Shown here piece after piece: positions 8,629 to 16,462 of a stretch of DNA of 64,000 bases. Origin of the DNA: Erysipelatoclostridium sp. An173 (lineage in GTDB: Bacteria > Bacillota_I > Bacilli_A > Erysipelotrichales > Coprobacillaceae); contig NZ_NFKR01000011.1 of assembly GCF_002160495.1 (NCBI RefSeq), forward strand, positions 1-64,000, read 5' to 3'. The notes beneath the pieces are model-generated. The model saw nothing but the letters and a program-made list of their open reading frames with translations. It had not been told where the DNA came from and searched no databases. How positions within the stretch are numbered: the first letter of the stretch is position 1; each line of letters starts with the position of its first letter. Made by a program: the position numbers and the translations under genes.

Positions 8629-9285
8629 TTATTTATTGTTTTCTTCTAAAAAATCTTTTACCTGGAATAAGTTATCCATGATCTTATAAGTCATTTTAAC
8701 ATATTTTTCTTCAGGATATTTCATATCAGGAATCCCGATTACTTTTATCTCAGCATTATAAGCGGCATTGATACCTGATTCAGAGTCTTCTAAAACTAAG
8801 GCATCTTGTGGTGATACTTGTAGTTTTTGACAAGCTTTTAAGAATACTTCAGGATTTGGTTTTCCTTTTGTTACTTCATCACCGCAAATAGAATCATCAA
8901 AATATTGATCGATTTGGGCTTGTTTAACAATTAAGTCAACTCGATTACGATGAGAACTTGTTGCAATAATTGTTTTATAATTATTTTCTTTTAAATATTT
9001 TAATAATTCAACTAATCCTGGTTTTAAAGGTACGCCCTCAGTTTCAAAACGTTTAGCAATATAAGCATGAACATCTTTAATAATTTGGTCAACATCATAT
9101 TGTGGACCATAATCTTCTTTAAATAAATCATGAACAGCTTTTACTGGTTTTCCTAAAAGCGTTTTGTATTTTTCTTCACTCATTGTTAGGTTTTCTTTAG
9201 CTAAAACATGTTGATACCCCTCAAAGGTTACACGTTCGCTGTCAATCATTAAACCATCCATATCAAAAATTACTGCTTTTATCAT
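8629..9285 (-). CDS. HAD-superfamily hydrolase (beta-phosphoglucomutase-like)
   Basis: 218-aa cytosolic HAD phosphatase/phosphomutase. Motif I is FDMDGLMIDSE at residues 7-17 with the nucleophile Asp, motif II is the threonine/serine in IIATSSHRN, the lysine is in GKPNPEVF and motif III is VLEDSESGI. The helical cap between motifs I and II is of the C1 type found in beta-phosphoglucomutases and small sugar-phosphate phosphatases. Good AGGTAAAC site. Substrate cannot be assigned. Confidence 0.88.
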   Translation of the reverse strand: MIKAVIFDMDGLMIDSERVTFEGYQHVLAKENLTMSEEKYKTLLGKPVKAVHDLFKEDYGPQYDVDQIIKDVHAYIAKRFETEGVPLKPGLVELLKYLKENNYKTIIATSSHRNRVDLIVKQAQIDQYFDDSICGDEVTKGKPNPEVFLKACQKLQVSPQDALVLEDSESGINAAYNAEIKVIGIPDMKYPEEKYVKMTYKIMDNLFQVKDFLEENNK

Positions 9286-9387
9286 TTTTGTTTACCTCCA
9301 TATTGATAAGATAATCATACCATATAACTCTTTTATTGGGTATAAAATTTATCTTTAATCATATATTGCAATAAAGGAGTTGTTGTT

Positions 9388-9723
9388 ATGATACATAGAG
9401 GGGAAATCTATTATGCTGATTTATCACCAGTTGTAGGAAGTGAACAAGGTGGATATCGACCAGTAATAATATTACAAAACAATAAAGGTAATCGTTATTC
9501 AACAACAGTTATTATTGCACCGATATCATCAAGGTTAACTAAAAATCCTTTGCCAACCCATGTTATGTTAGAGACGGGGTCATTAGAAAAAAAGAGTGTT
9601 GTATTATTAGAACAGATTAGAACGATTGATAAAAAGCGTATTAAAGAAAAGGTTGGAAAAATTGATAATCGAATTATGAAACAGATTAATCAAGCTATAA
9701 AAACTAGTTTAGACATCAAATAA
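9388..9723 (+). CDS. MazF/PemK-family endoribonuclease (orphan toxin)
   Basis: 111-aa protein of the MazF/NdoA family: RGEIYYADLSPVVGSEQGG, RPVIILQN, TTVIIAPISS and LLEQIRTIDKKRI are all present, so the fold and the RNA-binding groove appear intact. Such enzymes cut single-stranded mRNA at short motifs and are normally neutralised by a small upstream antitoxin. Here only 102 bases separate it from the divergent HAD gene and no antitoxin ORF is seen there. RBS AAAGGAG. The antitoxin may be elsewhere, or this may be a chromosomally domesticated NdoA. Confidence 0.88.
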   Translation: MIHRGEIYYADLSPVVGSEQGGYRPVIILQNNKGNRYSTTVIIAPISSRLTKNPLPTHVMLETGSLEKKSVVLLEQIRTIDKKRIKEKVGKIDNRIMKQINQAIKTSLDIK

Positions 9724-9772
9724 TTCCCTTTAATGCTATTATTTGATATAATAATAACATGGAGGGATTAGT

Positions 9773-10624
9773 ATGAATGTTCGTGATATAAAGACCAAGG
9801 CTAGAAGTATGATTGCTACTAATCGTAGTAGTATTGTAATGATATTTTTATTTATTGGTATCATGATGGTTGCTATAAATTATTTAATTCAATTAATTGG
9901 AAGTAGTATTCCGTTTTTGATAACTATATTGGGTTTTTTGGTTTTACCGTTTTCACATGGTAAAGTAGTAACTGCTTTAAAAACAGTTAATGAACGAAGT
10001 GATGAATTATCAATAGAACAAGATGGTTTAGTTGGGATAAAAAGGTATAAAGATTTATTTTTTACTTATTTTATTAAAGAATTATTGTTGTTATTTTTAT
10101 TGATGTTAGTTCTTTTAATTATTGCTCTGGTTTCAAAGTTAATAATTGGCGATGCTGCCTTTAATAGTATTATATCGTTTATTATGCAATCAGGATTTGA
10201 AACAACAGATATTAGTACTATTTTAAATGATCCAAAAATGGTTACAGTGATAGAAAATATTGGTAATATCTTTTTTTGGGGTAGTATTGTGTTGATAGTT
10301 GTTTTAATAATGTATTCATTATATTTTGCTTTAACACCATATTTATTAGAAAAATACAATATAAAGGGTGCTAAGGCGATGAGTGAATCAGCTCGGTTAA
10401 TGAAAGGGCATAAATCAACTTTAGTAGTACTATATCTTTCTTATATTGGCTGGTATTTTTTAGCGGTACTTATTATGACTGTTGTTACAATGATTATTCC
10501 AGTACCAATTATTGTAGATGTACTTACGACAATTGTGGGTGTTTATTTATTTACAGCTGAACTAGAAGTATGTAAAGCAGTATTTTTTGAAGAAATTGAT
10601 TTAGAAGATAAAAACCAGATTTAG
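9773..10624 (+). CDS. DUF975-family integral membrane protein
   Basis: 283-aa membrane protein with about five to six hydrophobic segments and the N-terminal MNVRDIKTKARSMIATNRS motif that marks DUF975 proteins of Firmicutes. Function is unknown. GGAGGG precedes the ATG. The following CPBP-type gene starts 12 bases after its stop, so the two are co-transcribed. Confidence 0.8.
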   Translation: MNVRDIKTKARSMIATNRSSIVMIFLFIGIMMVAINYLIQLIGSSIPFLITILGFLVLPFSHGKVVTALKTVNERSDELSIEQDGLVGIKRYKDLFFTYFIKELLLLFLLMLVLLIIALVSKLIIGDAAFNSIISFIMQSGFETTDISTILNDPKMVTVIENIGNIFFWGSIVLIVVLIMYSLYFALTPYLLEKYNIKGAKAMSESARLMKGHKSTLVVLYLSYIGWYFLAVLIMTVVTMIIPVPIIVDVLTTIVGVYLFTAELEVCKAVFFEEIDLEDKNQI

Positions 10625-10636
10625 CGGGGTGTTAAT

Positions 10637-11371
10637 TTGAATTTGATTGAAACAGTGAAGTTAAATAATCGGCAAAAAGCAATTGGGGTAATTCTTCTTT
10701 TTCCCTGGTATTTGTATTTTGCACCGACAATTTTGAATTTTTTAATAAATCTTTATTTAATGTATATTAGCAATGCTTATTCAGCTGATTTTGTAAATAT
10801 TATTTATAATATGTTAATAGGGATTGCTTCGGCTATACCGATAATATTTGTTTTAAAAGATTTCTTAATTGAAAATTGGAAAATTTTTAAAGATAAATTT
10901 TTAGAAAATATTATTTGGGTACTTACAATCGGTTTAGTTGTATCTTATGGGTTAGCTTTCGTTGGTACAGCTATTGAAACTTTGATTTTAGGATCTCAGG
11001 CTTCTGATGCTACTAATCAAGTATTTGTAGAATCATTAGTGAAATCTAATCTGCCATTAATGTTTATCCAAAGTGTTATTTTAGCTCCTTTTGTTGAAGA
11101 AATGTTATTTAGAGGGGTTATTTTCAATACATTAAGGCAAAAAAATAAAGTTTTAGCGCATATACTTTCAGCATTTTTGTTTGGTTTATTACATGTTTAT
11201 ACTTACATTCTTGCAGGGGACATGACTGAATGGATTAAGCTGATTCCATATATGGCAACAGGGTTATCACTTTCTTATGTATATGAAAAAAGACAGACGA
11301 TTTTTGCGTCTATCTTGTTACATATGGCAAAGAACTTGATTGCGGTTTTAAGTATTGGATTATTAATTTAG
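10637..11371 (+). CDS. CPBP-family intramembrane metalloprotease (Abi/CAAX type)
   Basis: 244-aa polytopic membrane protein with the three CPBP motifs: EEMLFRG (glutamates of motif 1), FGLLHVYTY (histidine of motif 2) and ASILLHMAKN (motif 3). Members cleave prenylated or other membrane peptides and some process bacteriocins; the substrate here is unknown. Start is taken at TTG 10637, 5 bases after GGGGTG. It follows the DUF975 gene in an apparent operon and ends at a terminator. Confidence 0.85.
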   Translation: MNLIETVKLNNRQKAIGVILLFPWYLYFAPTILNFLINLYLMYISNAYSADFVNIIYNMLIGIASAIPIIFVLKDFLIENWKIFKDKFLENIIWVLTIGLVVSYGLAFVGTAIETLILGSQASDATNQVFVESLVKSNLPLMFIQSVILAPFVEEMLFRGVIFNTLRQKNKVLAHILSAFLFGLLHVYTYILAGDMTEWIKLIPYMATGLSLSYVYEKRQTIFASILLHMAKNLIAVLSIGLLI

Positions 11372-11396
11372 TGCCAGTTTTTGGCACTTTTTTTTA
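11370..11396 (+). terminator. Rho-independent terminator
   Basis: AGTGCCA / TGGCACT with a 5-base loop followed by a run of eight or more T. It overlaps the end of the CPBP gene and the end of the convergent PAP2 gene. Confidence 0.85.
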
Positions 11397-11912
11397 TATT
11401 AACATAACAATTACTCCTACTAAAATACCTAAAATCATTCCAAAAGTAACATCACTTAAATAATGGACAAACAGATATAATCTAGAAAATGCCATTATAA
11501 AAGCGAAGATCATAAAAATTACCCCTGCTTTAGGAAATAAAAAACATACTGTCGTTGCACAAGCAAAGCTTGAAGTAGTATGTCCAGATGGAAATGAATA
11601 GTCATTAGGAATAGCTATTAACATGTTTACATCTGTAAATGTATGACAAGGACGTTTTCTTTTTACAAGTGATTTAATAGTTACTTGACCAATGATTGTT
11701 GAAGCAAGTAGGGCTGTTAACATTCTTTGGGCAAGAAAACGAGTTTGACTATGAAGACTCAATATTAAAATTAAGCCAAGCCAAATCATTCCAAAATCAC
11801 CAATTCCAGTGATCAGTATCATGATCTTATTTAGAAAATGGTGATGATAGTATTTTAAAAAATAGTGTGATGTTTTTACATCTATTTCTTTAATTTTATT
11901 AATTATCTTCAT
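11394..11912 (-). CDS. PAP2-family membrane phosphatase (undecaprenyl-diphosphatase type)
   Basis: 172-aa membrane protein with the tripartite acid phosphatase signature: KRKRPCH, PSGHTTSS and SRLYLFVHYLSDV. Around five membrane segments. Such enzymes dephosphorylate undecaprenyl diphosphate or other lipid phosphates at the outer face of the membrane, recycling the carrier used for wall polymers. The start overlaps the end of the upstream HAD-like gene by 14 bases, so the two are translationally coupled. Confidence 0.85.
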   Translation of the reverse strand: MKIINKIKEIDVKTSHYFLKYYHHHFLNKIMILITGIGDFGMIWLGLILILSLHSQTRFLAQRMLTALLASTIIGQVTIKSLVKRKRPCHTFTDVNMLIAIPNDYSFPSGHTTSSFACATTVCFLFPKAGVIFMIFAFIMAFSRLYLFVHYLSDVTFGMILGILVGVIVMLI

Positions 11913-13362
11913 TTTCGACTCCGATGTTTTTAATTAATCGATAAACTAATTTACATATATAAATAATGATAATATTAAATATAATGGCAAAAAGAAGTTC
12001 TATCGCTAAAGTTGATAAAAACTGATTTCCAGCAGTTATTGTTGAATAATCAGGAACTAGGCTAATTAAGCTATTTAAACCGTTAAAAATCAATTTAAAT
12101 GGTGCTAAGGCAATAGTAATATATAATTCAATGATTTTACTTACAATACTAGCACCAATACCAGGACCATTAATAAAATCTTCAAAACCAACATAAAGTA
12201 ATAATGCTATAAATGATACTAAGGCATCAATAATTAAAGTATAGCCAAAATCAGCAAGTTTTGATCCGATAGTTTTTTCTTTTTCTATTTGTAGTTTTTC
12301 TTGTTTGTTTTCTTCAATATTTTCGTTAGAAACATTTCCATTGATCTGGTCAATTAAATTATTGACTTCATTTAAATCAGTACCAATAGAAGTTTTTGTA
12401 TTTTTTTGATTTTTTAATAATGATGATAAATCATTGTTTTTTTTATTTATAGAAGAATCTTTGTTGGATTCGTTATTTGAATATTCTTTAAAAAAACTAG
12501 GTTCTATTATTGGATAATTATCTTCACTTACAATTTGTCCTAAAAAATAATGATATGTATCGCGTACTAATTCAATTAATTGTTCATCATTTTTATATTC
12601 TTCTAATAAATGATGATAGGTTTGATTTAAGGTTTCTAAATCCATATCTTTAGACATGCCAAGTAATGGTGAATAAATTTCCATAGTATCATATGGTGAA
12701 AACAAAAAGACATTAATAACGTCAAAGTTGTTTTTAGCAATTTTAAAAACACGAGGAATTACTGTTTCATTGGCACTGCATAAATCATTAAGATAGATTA
12801 CATTCATTAATATTTGATTTCCAGCTGATAATAAACTTGGGAAATTGGCAACTAACATTGCTTCGCTAGGTTGACAATCTAATTGTTCTAAAGTGGTTGT
12901 TAAAACAGCTGGATCAGGTAAGCCAGGTAATTCACTATCGCCACCAATGATAAAATCAATTTGATTATATAATTTTGTTAATTGTAAATATCTAATAGCA
13001 CTTTTTATTTTATGGGTTGATAAAACAGCAACTTTTATTTTTCTTTGATTAAAGAAATGTAATAATTCTTCAGTACCTTCCTTTTTTATAGCATCAGGTT
13101 TTAATTTTGCGTATTCAAATAAATCACGTTCAATAACATTATTAATTTCTTCACTGCTATAATTATTACTAATAGGGAATTGTTGATACATTGTTTTCAT
13201 ATTACCTAAAGAATCTTCAAATTCTTTTTTAGTAATATTATAATTATGTTTTTTACATATTCTTTTGAAATAGTTAAAACGAAGCCGATTTAAATCTAAT
13301 AAACCGCCATCTAGTGGAATTATAACTACTTTTATATTATTAACCGTTTGTTTGTAAAACAT
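11899..13362 (-). CDS. HAD-like (probably inactive) domain fused to a membrane domain
   Basis: 487 aa. Residues 1 to about 200 follow the HAD fold, but motif I reads IPLDGGLLD: the nucleophile Asp is replaced by Pro, so phosphatase activity is doubtful. Downstream, SELPGLPDPAVL occupies the place of motif III regions. A charged, Asn/Lys-rich linker (about 285-365) leads to two to three C-terminal membrane segments (DALVSFIALLLYVGF, IELLFAIIFNIIIIYICKL). ATG 13362 is preferred over TTG 13368 because GGGGTGA stands 7 bases before it. Function unknown; coupled to the PAP2 phosphatase. Confidence 0.7.
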   Translation of the reverse strand: MFYKQTVNNIKVVIIPLDGGLLDLNRLRFNYFKRICKKHNYNITKKEFEDSLGNMKTMYQQFPISNNYSSEEINNVIERDLFEYAKLKPDAIKKEGTEELLHFFNQRKIKVAVLSTHKIKSAIRYLQLTKLYNQIDFIIGGDSELPGLPDPAVLTTTLEQLDCQPSEAMLVANFPSLLSAGNQILMNVIYLNDLCSANETVIPRVFKIAKNNFDVINVFLFSPYDTMEIYSPLLGMSKDMDLETLNQTYHHLLEEYKNDEQLIELVRDTYHYFLGQIVSEDNYPIIEPSFFKEYSNNESNKDSSINKKNNDLSSLLKNQKNTKTSIGTDLNEVNNLIDQINGNVSNENIEENKQEKLQIEKEKTIGSKLADFGYTLIIDALVSFIALLLYVGFEDFINGPGIGASIVSKIIELYITIALAPFKLIFNGLNSLISLVPDYSTITAGNQFLSTLAIELLFAIIFNIIIIYICKLVYRLIKNIGVENEDN

Positions 13363-13468
13363 TGCCAAGTCACCCCATTCATTGATTAATTATATCATAG
13401 CTATTTAGTTTTTTCATTATTTTTCACTTGCTTTTCTTATAAGGTTGATGTATTATAATATTTGTCAT

Positions 13469-13544
13469 CTCTCCTTAGCTCAGCTGGCAGAGCAACTGAC
13501 TCTTAATCAGTGGGTCTAGGGTTCGAATCCCTAAGGGGAGACCA
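13469..13544 (+). tRNA. tRNA-Lys (anticodon CTT)
   Basis: 76 bases including encoded CCA. Acceptor CTCTCCT pairs with AGGGGAG, the D arm is GCTC...GAGC, the anticodon arm is ACTGA-CTCTTAA-TCAGT with CTT at the centre, and the T arm is TAGGG-TTCGAAT-CCCTA. The 3' half is duplicated at 47905-47949, so this gene is the prophage attachment site and its 3' end is now supplied by the prophage boundary without change of sequence. Confidence 0.95.
13500..13544 (+). other. attL core (prophage left end)
   Basis: 45 bp running from the anticodon loop to CCA of tRNA-Lys, identical to 47905-47949. Flanks differ immediately outside (GA before and GAGAAA after here; TAT before and TTATAA after at the right end). 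Confidence 0.95.
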
Positions 13545-13554
13545 GAGAAAAAAT

Positions 13555-13597
13555 CGGCTAAAATCCTTGATTTTACTAGGGTTTAGCCGTTTTTTAT
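13555..13597. terminator. Bidirectional terminator inside the left prophage end
   Basis: CGGCTAAA (13555-13562) pairs with TTTAGCCG (13582-13589), followed by T6; the minus strand also ends in a T run. It separates tRNA-Lys from the convergent integrase gene. Its second half (13565-13593) is repeated exactly at 47865-47893 next to the right attachment site. Confidence 0.75.
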
Positions 13598-13652
13598 TTT
13601 TGTTATTGACTTTGTTATTACATCTAATTTAATCGGATTTAATTGAATTGTT

Positions 13653-13675
13653 AGTAGTCAAAAAGTAGTCAAAAT
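13653..13675. repeat. Tandem GTAGTCAAAA repeats, possible integrase arm sites
   Basis: AGTAGTCAAAAAGTAGTCAA is a direct repeat with a 12-bp period just before the integrase stop. A similar pair based on GTTGTCAAA lies at 47821-47845 near the other end. Direct repeats at both attP arms are what tyrosine integrases of temperate phages use as arm-type binding sites. Confidence 0.5.
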
Positions 13676-13690
13676 AATAGAGAAAAAAAG

Positions 13691-14830
13691 TTACTTTGTT
13701 TCAAGTAACTTTTTATTAAAAAATTTTTTTGTATTATTTAATTTATTTTCTATATATTGATCCATTACGTTATTGTTTCTTAATTTTTCTTTATCCAAGT
13801 GAATATATACATCATTTAACATTTTGCTATCACTATGCCCCATATAATATTCAGCATCTTTTAATTTTATTCCAGAATAATACAAAAGTGTTGCATAAGT
13901 ATGTCTAAAAATATAAGGTGTAAATCCATCTGGATTAAATTGAATATCCAGTTCCAATGCTTTAGCAGTTATTTTATCAATTATTTTTTTAAATAGCCAT
14001 TTATAACCTTGGTAGGTTAAATAATCGTTACCATCGCTTAAATTTGTAAATAGCTTATCATATTTTAAGGTACTAAGATAATACTCTATAAAAGGAATTG
14101 TATTAGTAAATAAAGGTACCTCTCTATTGCTGCTATTATTTTTTGTAAACTTTTGAAAAATTGCTTTGTTTGAAACATATACAACAGTCTTATTAACAAT
14201 TACATATCCGTAATCATTATTAATTATAAAATCTTTTTTAGTTAACGCTCGTGTTTCTTCTGGTCTAAGTCCACAATACTTGCTCATAATAACAAACATT
14301 TTCTCACGATCAGTAAAATCAGCAACTTCAGTTAGATAGAATTCTTCATTTGTTAATATTCTTTTCTTTTTAGCTTCTAATTTGGGCTTTTTTATTCGTC
14401 TACATGGATTTTTAAGAATGATTTCATCATCAATAGCATTTTCCATTATTTGATTTACAGTCATATAAACCTTGTTTGCGGTATTAGGTTTATCAATTAA
14501 GTCATTAATAAGCATTTGTATATCAGTTTTTTTTATATCACTAACTTTTTTATAATCAATTCTACTAAAATGATTATTTAATAAAGATTTATAACTATGC
14601 TGTGATTTAATGTTTATCGATGGTTTCTTACTATCAAACCAAATCCATTTGTAATCTATAAATTTAATATCATTAGTTCTTAATGATTTACCCTGTTTAT
14701 AATTAACTAGCATGTCTATTTTCTTTTTATCCAATTCTTTAACAGATTTAGCATATAATACATATCTTTTGCCATCCAGCGTTAATGATGTACTATATCT
14801 GCCATCTTTTCTTTTTTTATATTTGGCCAT
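13691..14830 (-). CDS. int: Phage integrase (tyrosine recombinase)
   Basis: 379-aa tyrosine recombinase. An N-terminal arm-binding domain (KKRKDGRYSTSLTLDGKRY, residues about 3-22) is followed by a SAM-like core-binding domain and a catalytic domain with the first Arg in CGLRPEETRAL, the HxxR box in FRHTYATLLYYSG, the second His in YMGHSD and the nucleophile Tyr in NDVYIHLDKE. It lies next to attL, oriented toward it. AAAGGACGTG precedes the start. It performs integration at tRNA-Lys and, with an excisionase, excision. Confidence 0.95.
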   Translation of the reverse strand: MAKYKKRKDGRYSTSLTLDGKRYVLYAKSVKELDKKKIDMLVNYKQGKSLRTNDIKFIDYKWIWFDSKKPSINIKSQHSYKSLLNNHFSRIDYKKVSDIKKTDIQMLINDLIDKPNTANKVYMTVNQIMENAIDDEIILKNPCRRIKKPKLEAKKKRILTNEEFYLTEVADFTDREKMFVIMSKYCGLRPEETRALTKKDFIINNDYGYVIVNKTVVYVSNKAIFQKFTKNNSSNREVPLFTNTIPFIEYYLSTLKYDKLFTNLSDGNDYLTYQGYKWLFKKIIDKITAKALELDIQFNPDGFTPYIFRHTYATLLYYSGIKLKDAEYYMGHSDSKMLNDVYIHLDKEKLRNNNVMDQYIENKLNNTKKFFNKKLLETK

Positions 14831-14970
14831 ATAAACACGTCCTTTCTTGTTTGCCTTGAACGTGCTGAAATGATATAATTAAACACGTAAAAGGACTTTC
14901 GTAGGTTATTTTACATTAGTGCATTGCCAGTGCACTTAAGACTTCACTGTTGCCAGCAGTGAAGTTTTTT
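14831..14970. terminator. Hairpins between repressor and integrase genes
   Basis: ACTTCACTG (14941-14949) pairs with CAGTGAAGT (14957-14965), followed by T6 on the plus strand. A second small hairpin GTGCA / TGCAC with the same TTGCCAG loop lies at about 14919-14935. On the minus strand these follow the repressor gene without a T run. They probably limit read-through between repressor and integrase and stop stray plus-strand transcripts. Confidence 0.5.
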
Positions 14971-15208
14971 ATTTTTCTCGATCCTTTAAGTCATCAACAA
15001 TTTCTTGTAACAAATCAATATAATTATAATTCATTGCATCACAAATACTTTTTAAAACATGAACACTTATCGATATCTTTCCTTTTTCGTAAGCGTGTAT
15101 TGTATTTCTAGCTTTCCCAACTTTAGTACCAACATCATTCAGTGATAGATTTTTAGATTCTCTTAATTTTTTTAATTTTATGCCAATTCTAACATCAATA
15201 TCACTCAT
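14969..15208 (-). CDS. XRE-family helix-turn-helix regulator (second immunity-region gene)
   Basis: 79-aa single-domain HTH protein: LKKLRESKNLSLNDVGTKVG, then KARNTIHAYEKGKISI as recognition helix and following helix. No dimerisation or peptidase domain follows. Its start overlaps the stop of the upstream HTH gene by 4 bases (ATGA), so both are made from the same lysogenic transcript. Probably a co-repressor or modulator of the early switch. Confidence 0.85.
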   Translation of the reverse strand: MSDIDVRIGIKLKKLRESKNLSLNDVGTKVGKARNTIHAYEKGKISISVHVLKSICDAMNYNYIDLLQEIVDDLKDREK

Positions 15209-15450
15209 AATTTTTCTTGTAACTCATCAATTTTAAGTGATATTTCATCTAAAGTAATATTATATAAAGAACATAAAATTTTCATATCATCAAAATAAAT
15301 TCTATTCCTACCACTTTCAATATCCCCTAGCCATCCTACAGATTTTCCGCATTTTTTTGCCACTTCAGTCAATGTTAAATTTTGCTTTTTTCGTGCTTCT
15401 TTTAAAAGAGAACCGTTTATTTTATTAAAATCATTTTGCATAGATTTCAC
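15205..15450 (-). CDS. XRE-family helix-turn-helix repressor (CI-like)
   Basis: 81-aa HTH protein: LKEARKKQNLTLTEVAKKCG and KSVGWLGDIESGRNRIYFD. It is the first leftward gene from the operator region and so the best candidate for the lysogeny repressor. It is far shorter than lambda-type CI and lacks a LexA-like domain, so induction must work by another route, for instance the antirepressor at 17388. Confidence 0.85.
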   Translation of the reverse strand: MKSMQNDFNKINGSLLKEARKKQNLTLTEVAKKCGKSVGWLGDIESGRNRIYFDDMKILCSLYNITLDEISLKIDELQEKL

Positions 15451-15459
15451 CTCACATAT

Positions 15460-15487
15460 ATAATATCACATATCGTTACGTTTGTAA
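15460..15487 (-). promoter_or_regulatory. Lysogenic promoter (PRM-like)
   Basis: Reading leftward, TTACAA (15487-15482), a 16-base spacer and TATTAT (15465-15460) precede the first repressor gene. The -35 box overlaps operator copy 15479-15489, consistent with autoregulation. Confidence 0.55.
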
Positions 15488-15572
15488 CGTGAAAAAATAA
15501 AAAAATGTGCTCAAATTCGTTGACAACGTAAATATATAGTGTTATATTTGATTTGTAAGTTCGTTAACAACG
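15479..15572. promoter_or_regulatory. Immunity operators, three CGTTnnnAACG sites
   Basis: Three 11-bp palindromes share CGTT-N3-AACG: 15479-15489 (TGT centre), 15518-15528 (GAC) and 15562-15572 (AAC). A fourth lies at 15797-15807. They sit between the divergent repressor and Cro-like genes, overlapping the -35 boxes of both promoters, the classical layout of a lambda-like switch. Confidence 0.8.
15520..15548 (+). promoter_or_regulatory. Early lytic promoter (PR-like)
   Basis: Consensus TTGACA (15520-15525), 17-base spacer and TATATT (15543-15548). The -35 box is inside operator 15518-15528 and a further operator lies at 15562-15572, so the repressor would block it. It drives the Cro-like gene and the early region. 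Confidence 0.8.
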
Positions 15573-15591
15573 TAAAATCAAGGAGGAATAT

Positions 15592-15777
15592 ATGGAAAAA
15601 ATATCAATAAAAGCTATTAGAATTAATTTAGAAATGACACAAAAGGAAATGGCAGATTATTTGAATATATCATTAAGAGCATATGTTGATAAAGAAAATG
15701 GTGTTAACAAATTTTACTTTGATGAAGTAAAAAAAATTGCTGATTTAGGTAAAGTTAGTTTAGATATTATTAGATAA
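15592..15777 (+). CDS. Cro-like XRE regulator
   Basis: 61-aa HTH protein (KAIRINLEMTQKEMADYLNI, then LRAYVDKENGVNKFYFDE), first rightward gene of the switch. Very strong AAGGAGGAA site. By position and size it is the Cro counterpart that would turn down repressor synthesis once lytic growth starts. Confidence 0.85.
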   Translation: MEKISIKAIRINLEMTQKEMADYLNISLRAYVDKENGVNKFYFDEVKKIADLGKVSLDIIR

Positions 15778-15796
15778 TTTTTTTACAAAAAAATTA

Positions 15797-15807
15797 CGTT
15801 GATAACG
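15797..15807. promoter_or_regulatory. Fourth CGTTnnnAACG operator
   Basis: CGTTGATAACG lies between the Cro-like gene and the next early gene, matching the three upstream operators. It may cover a second early promoter or act as a roadblock or loop partner. Confidence 0.65.
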
Positions 15808-15833
15808 AAAATATAAAATAAGGAGGGTAATTA

Positions 15834-16190
15834 ATGTTTAACAAATTGTTTTGCAATCATGAATTTGTATATGTTGATAAAGAGCTCATTACTCATTTCC
15901 CCGAAGAAGATGAATATTTATTTAAATTCATGTGCAAGAAATGCAAAAAGAAAAAATATATTTCTTCTTCATTTGTGGAAAAAATATATCGTCGTTTTGT
16001 TCGTGATTTAAATGAAATGGTTGTTATTGATGGATTTATTGATACTTCTGAACCGGCTTTTGTTTTACCAACAAGATGTGGAAGTTTTCATATAGATACA
16101 AGGCTTACTGGTTATGCAGCCGACAAAACAATTGAGTATTTTAAAAATAAATATTCTGTTGACATAACACAAATCAGAAGTGGTTTTTAA
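15834..16190 (+). CDS. Hypothetical early protein with a Cys/His zinc-knuckle-like N-terminus
   Basis: 118 aa, not recognised. The pattern FCNHEFVYVD ... MCKKCKKKKYIS (Cys, His, then CxxC) could bind zinc, as in small phage zinc-ribbon proteins; the rest is a mixed alpha/beta sequence ending in a helix. Strong AAGGAGGG site. Located just after the Cro-like gene in the immediate-early position. Confidence 0.6.
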   Translation: MFNKLFCNHEFVYVDKELITHFPEEDEYLFKFMCKKCKKKKYISSSFVEKIYRRFVRDLNEMVVIDGFIDTSEPAFVLPTRCGSFHIDTRLTGYAADKTIEYFKNKYSVDITQIRSGF

Positions 16191-16284
16191 TGTTTAAATA
16201 ATATCATTGGTCTCGATGAAACATCAAACACAGAAGTGTGATTAGAAGTCATAAAAATGGATTTAAAATTTATGAGGTGAGAAG

Positions 16285-16449
16285 ATGGGATTAATTCTTA
16301 GTTGTATATGTAGCATCGTAATTTCAATTGCGATTGGTAATATTGTTGGAATTTATTATTTAGAAAAAAATGATAAAGACTGGCAAAGAATTTTCGATGA
16401 AGCAACCAAATTTGTATTAGAAGAAATTAAAAATTCAAAAAAAAATTAG
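16285..16449 (+). CDS. Small single-span membrane protein
   Basis: 54 aa. One N-terminal membrane segment (LILSCICSIVISIAIGNIVG) followed by a charged amphipathic helix (WQRIFDEATKFVLEEIKNS). GAGGTGAGAAG site. It has the same plan as the 45-aa protein at 17247 (one span plus an amphipathic tail with FDEAT/LDETF), so the two may be paralogues flanking the reversed gene at 16686. Function unknown. Confidence 0.6.
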   Translation: MGLILSCICSIVISIAIGNIVGIYYLEKNDKDWQRIFDEATKFVLEEIKNSKKN

Positions 16450-16462
16450 GGGAGTAATATTA

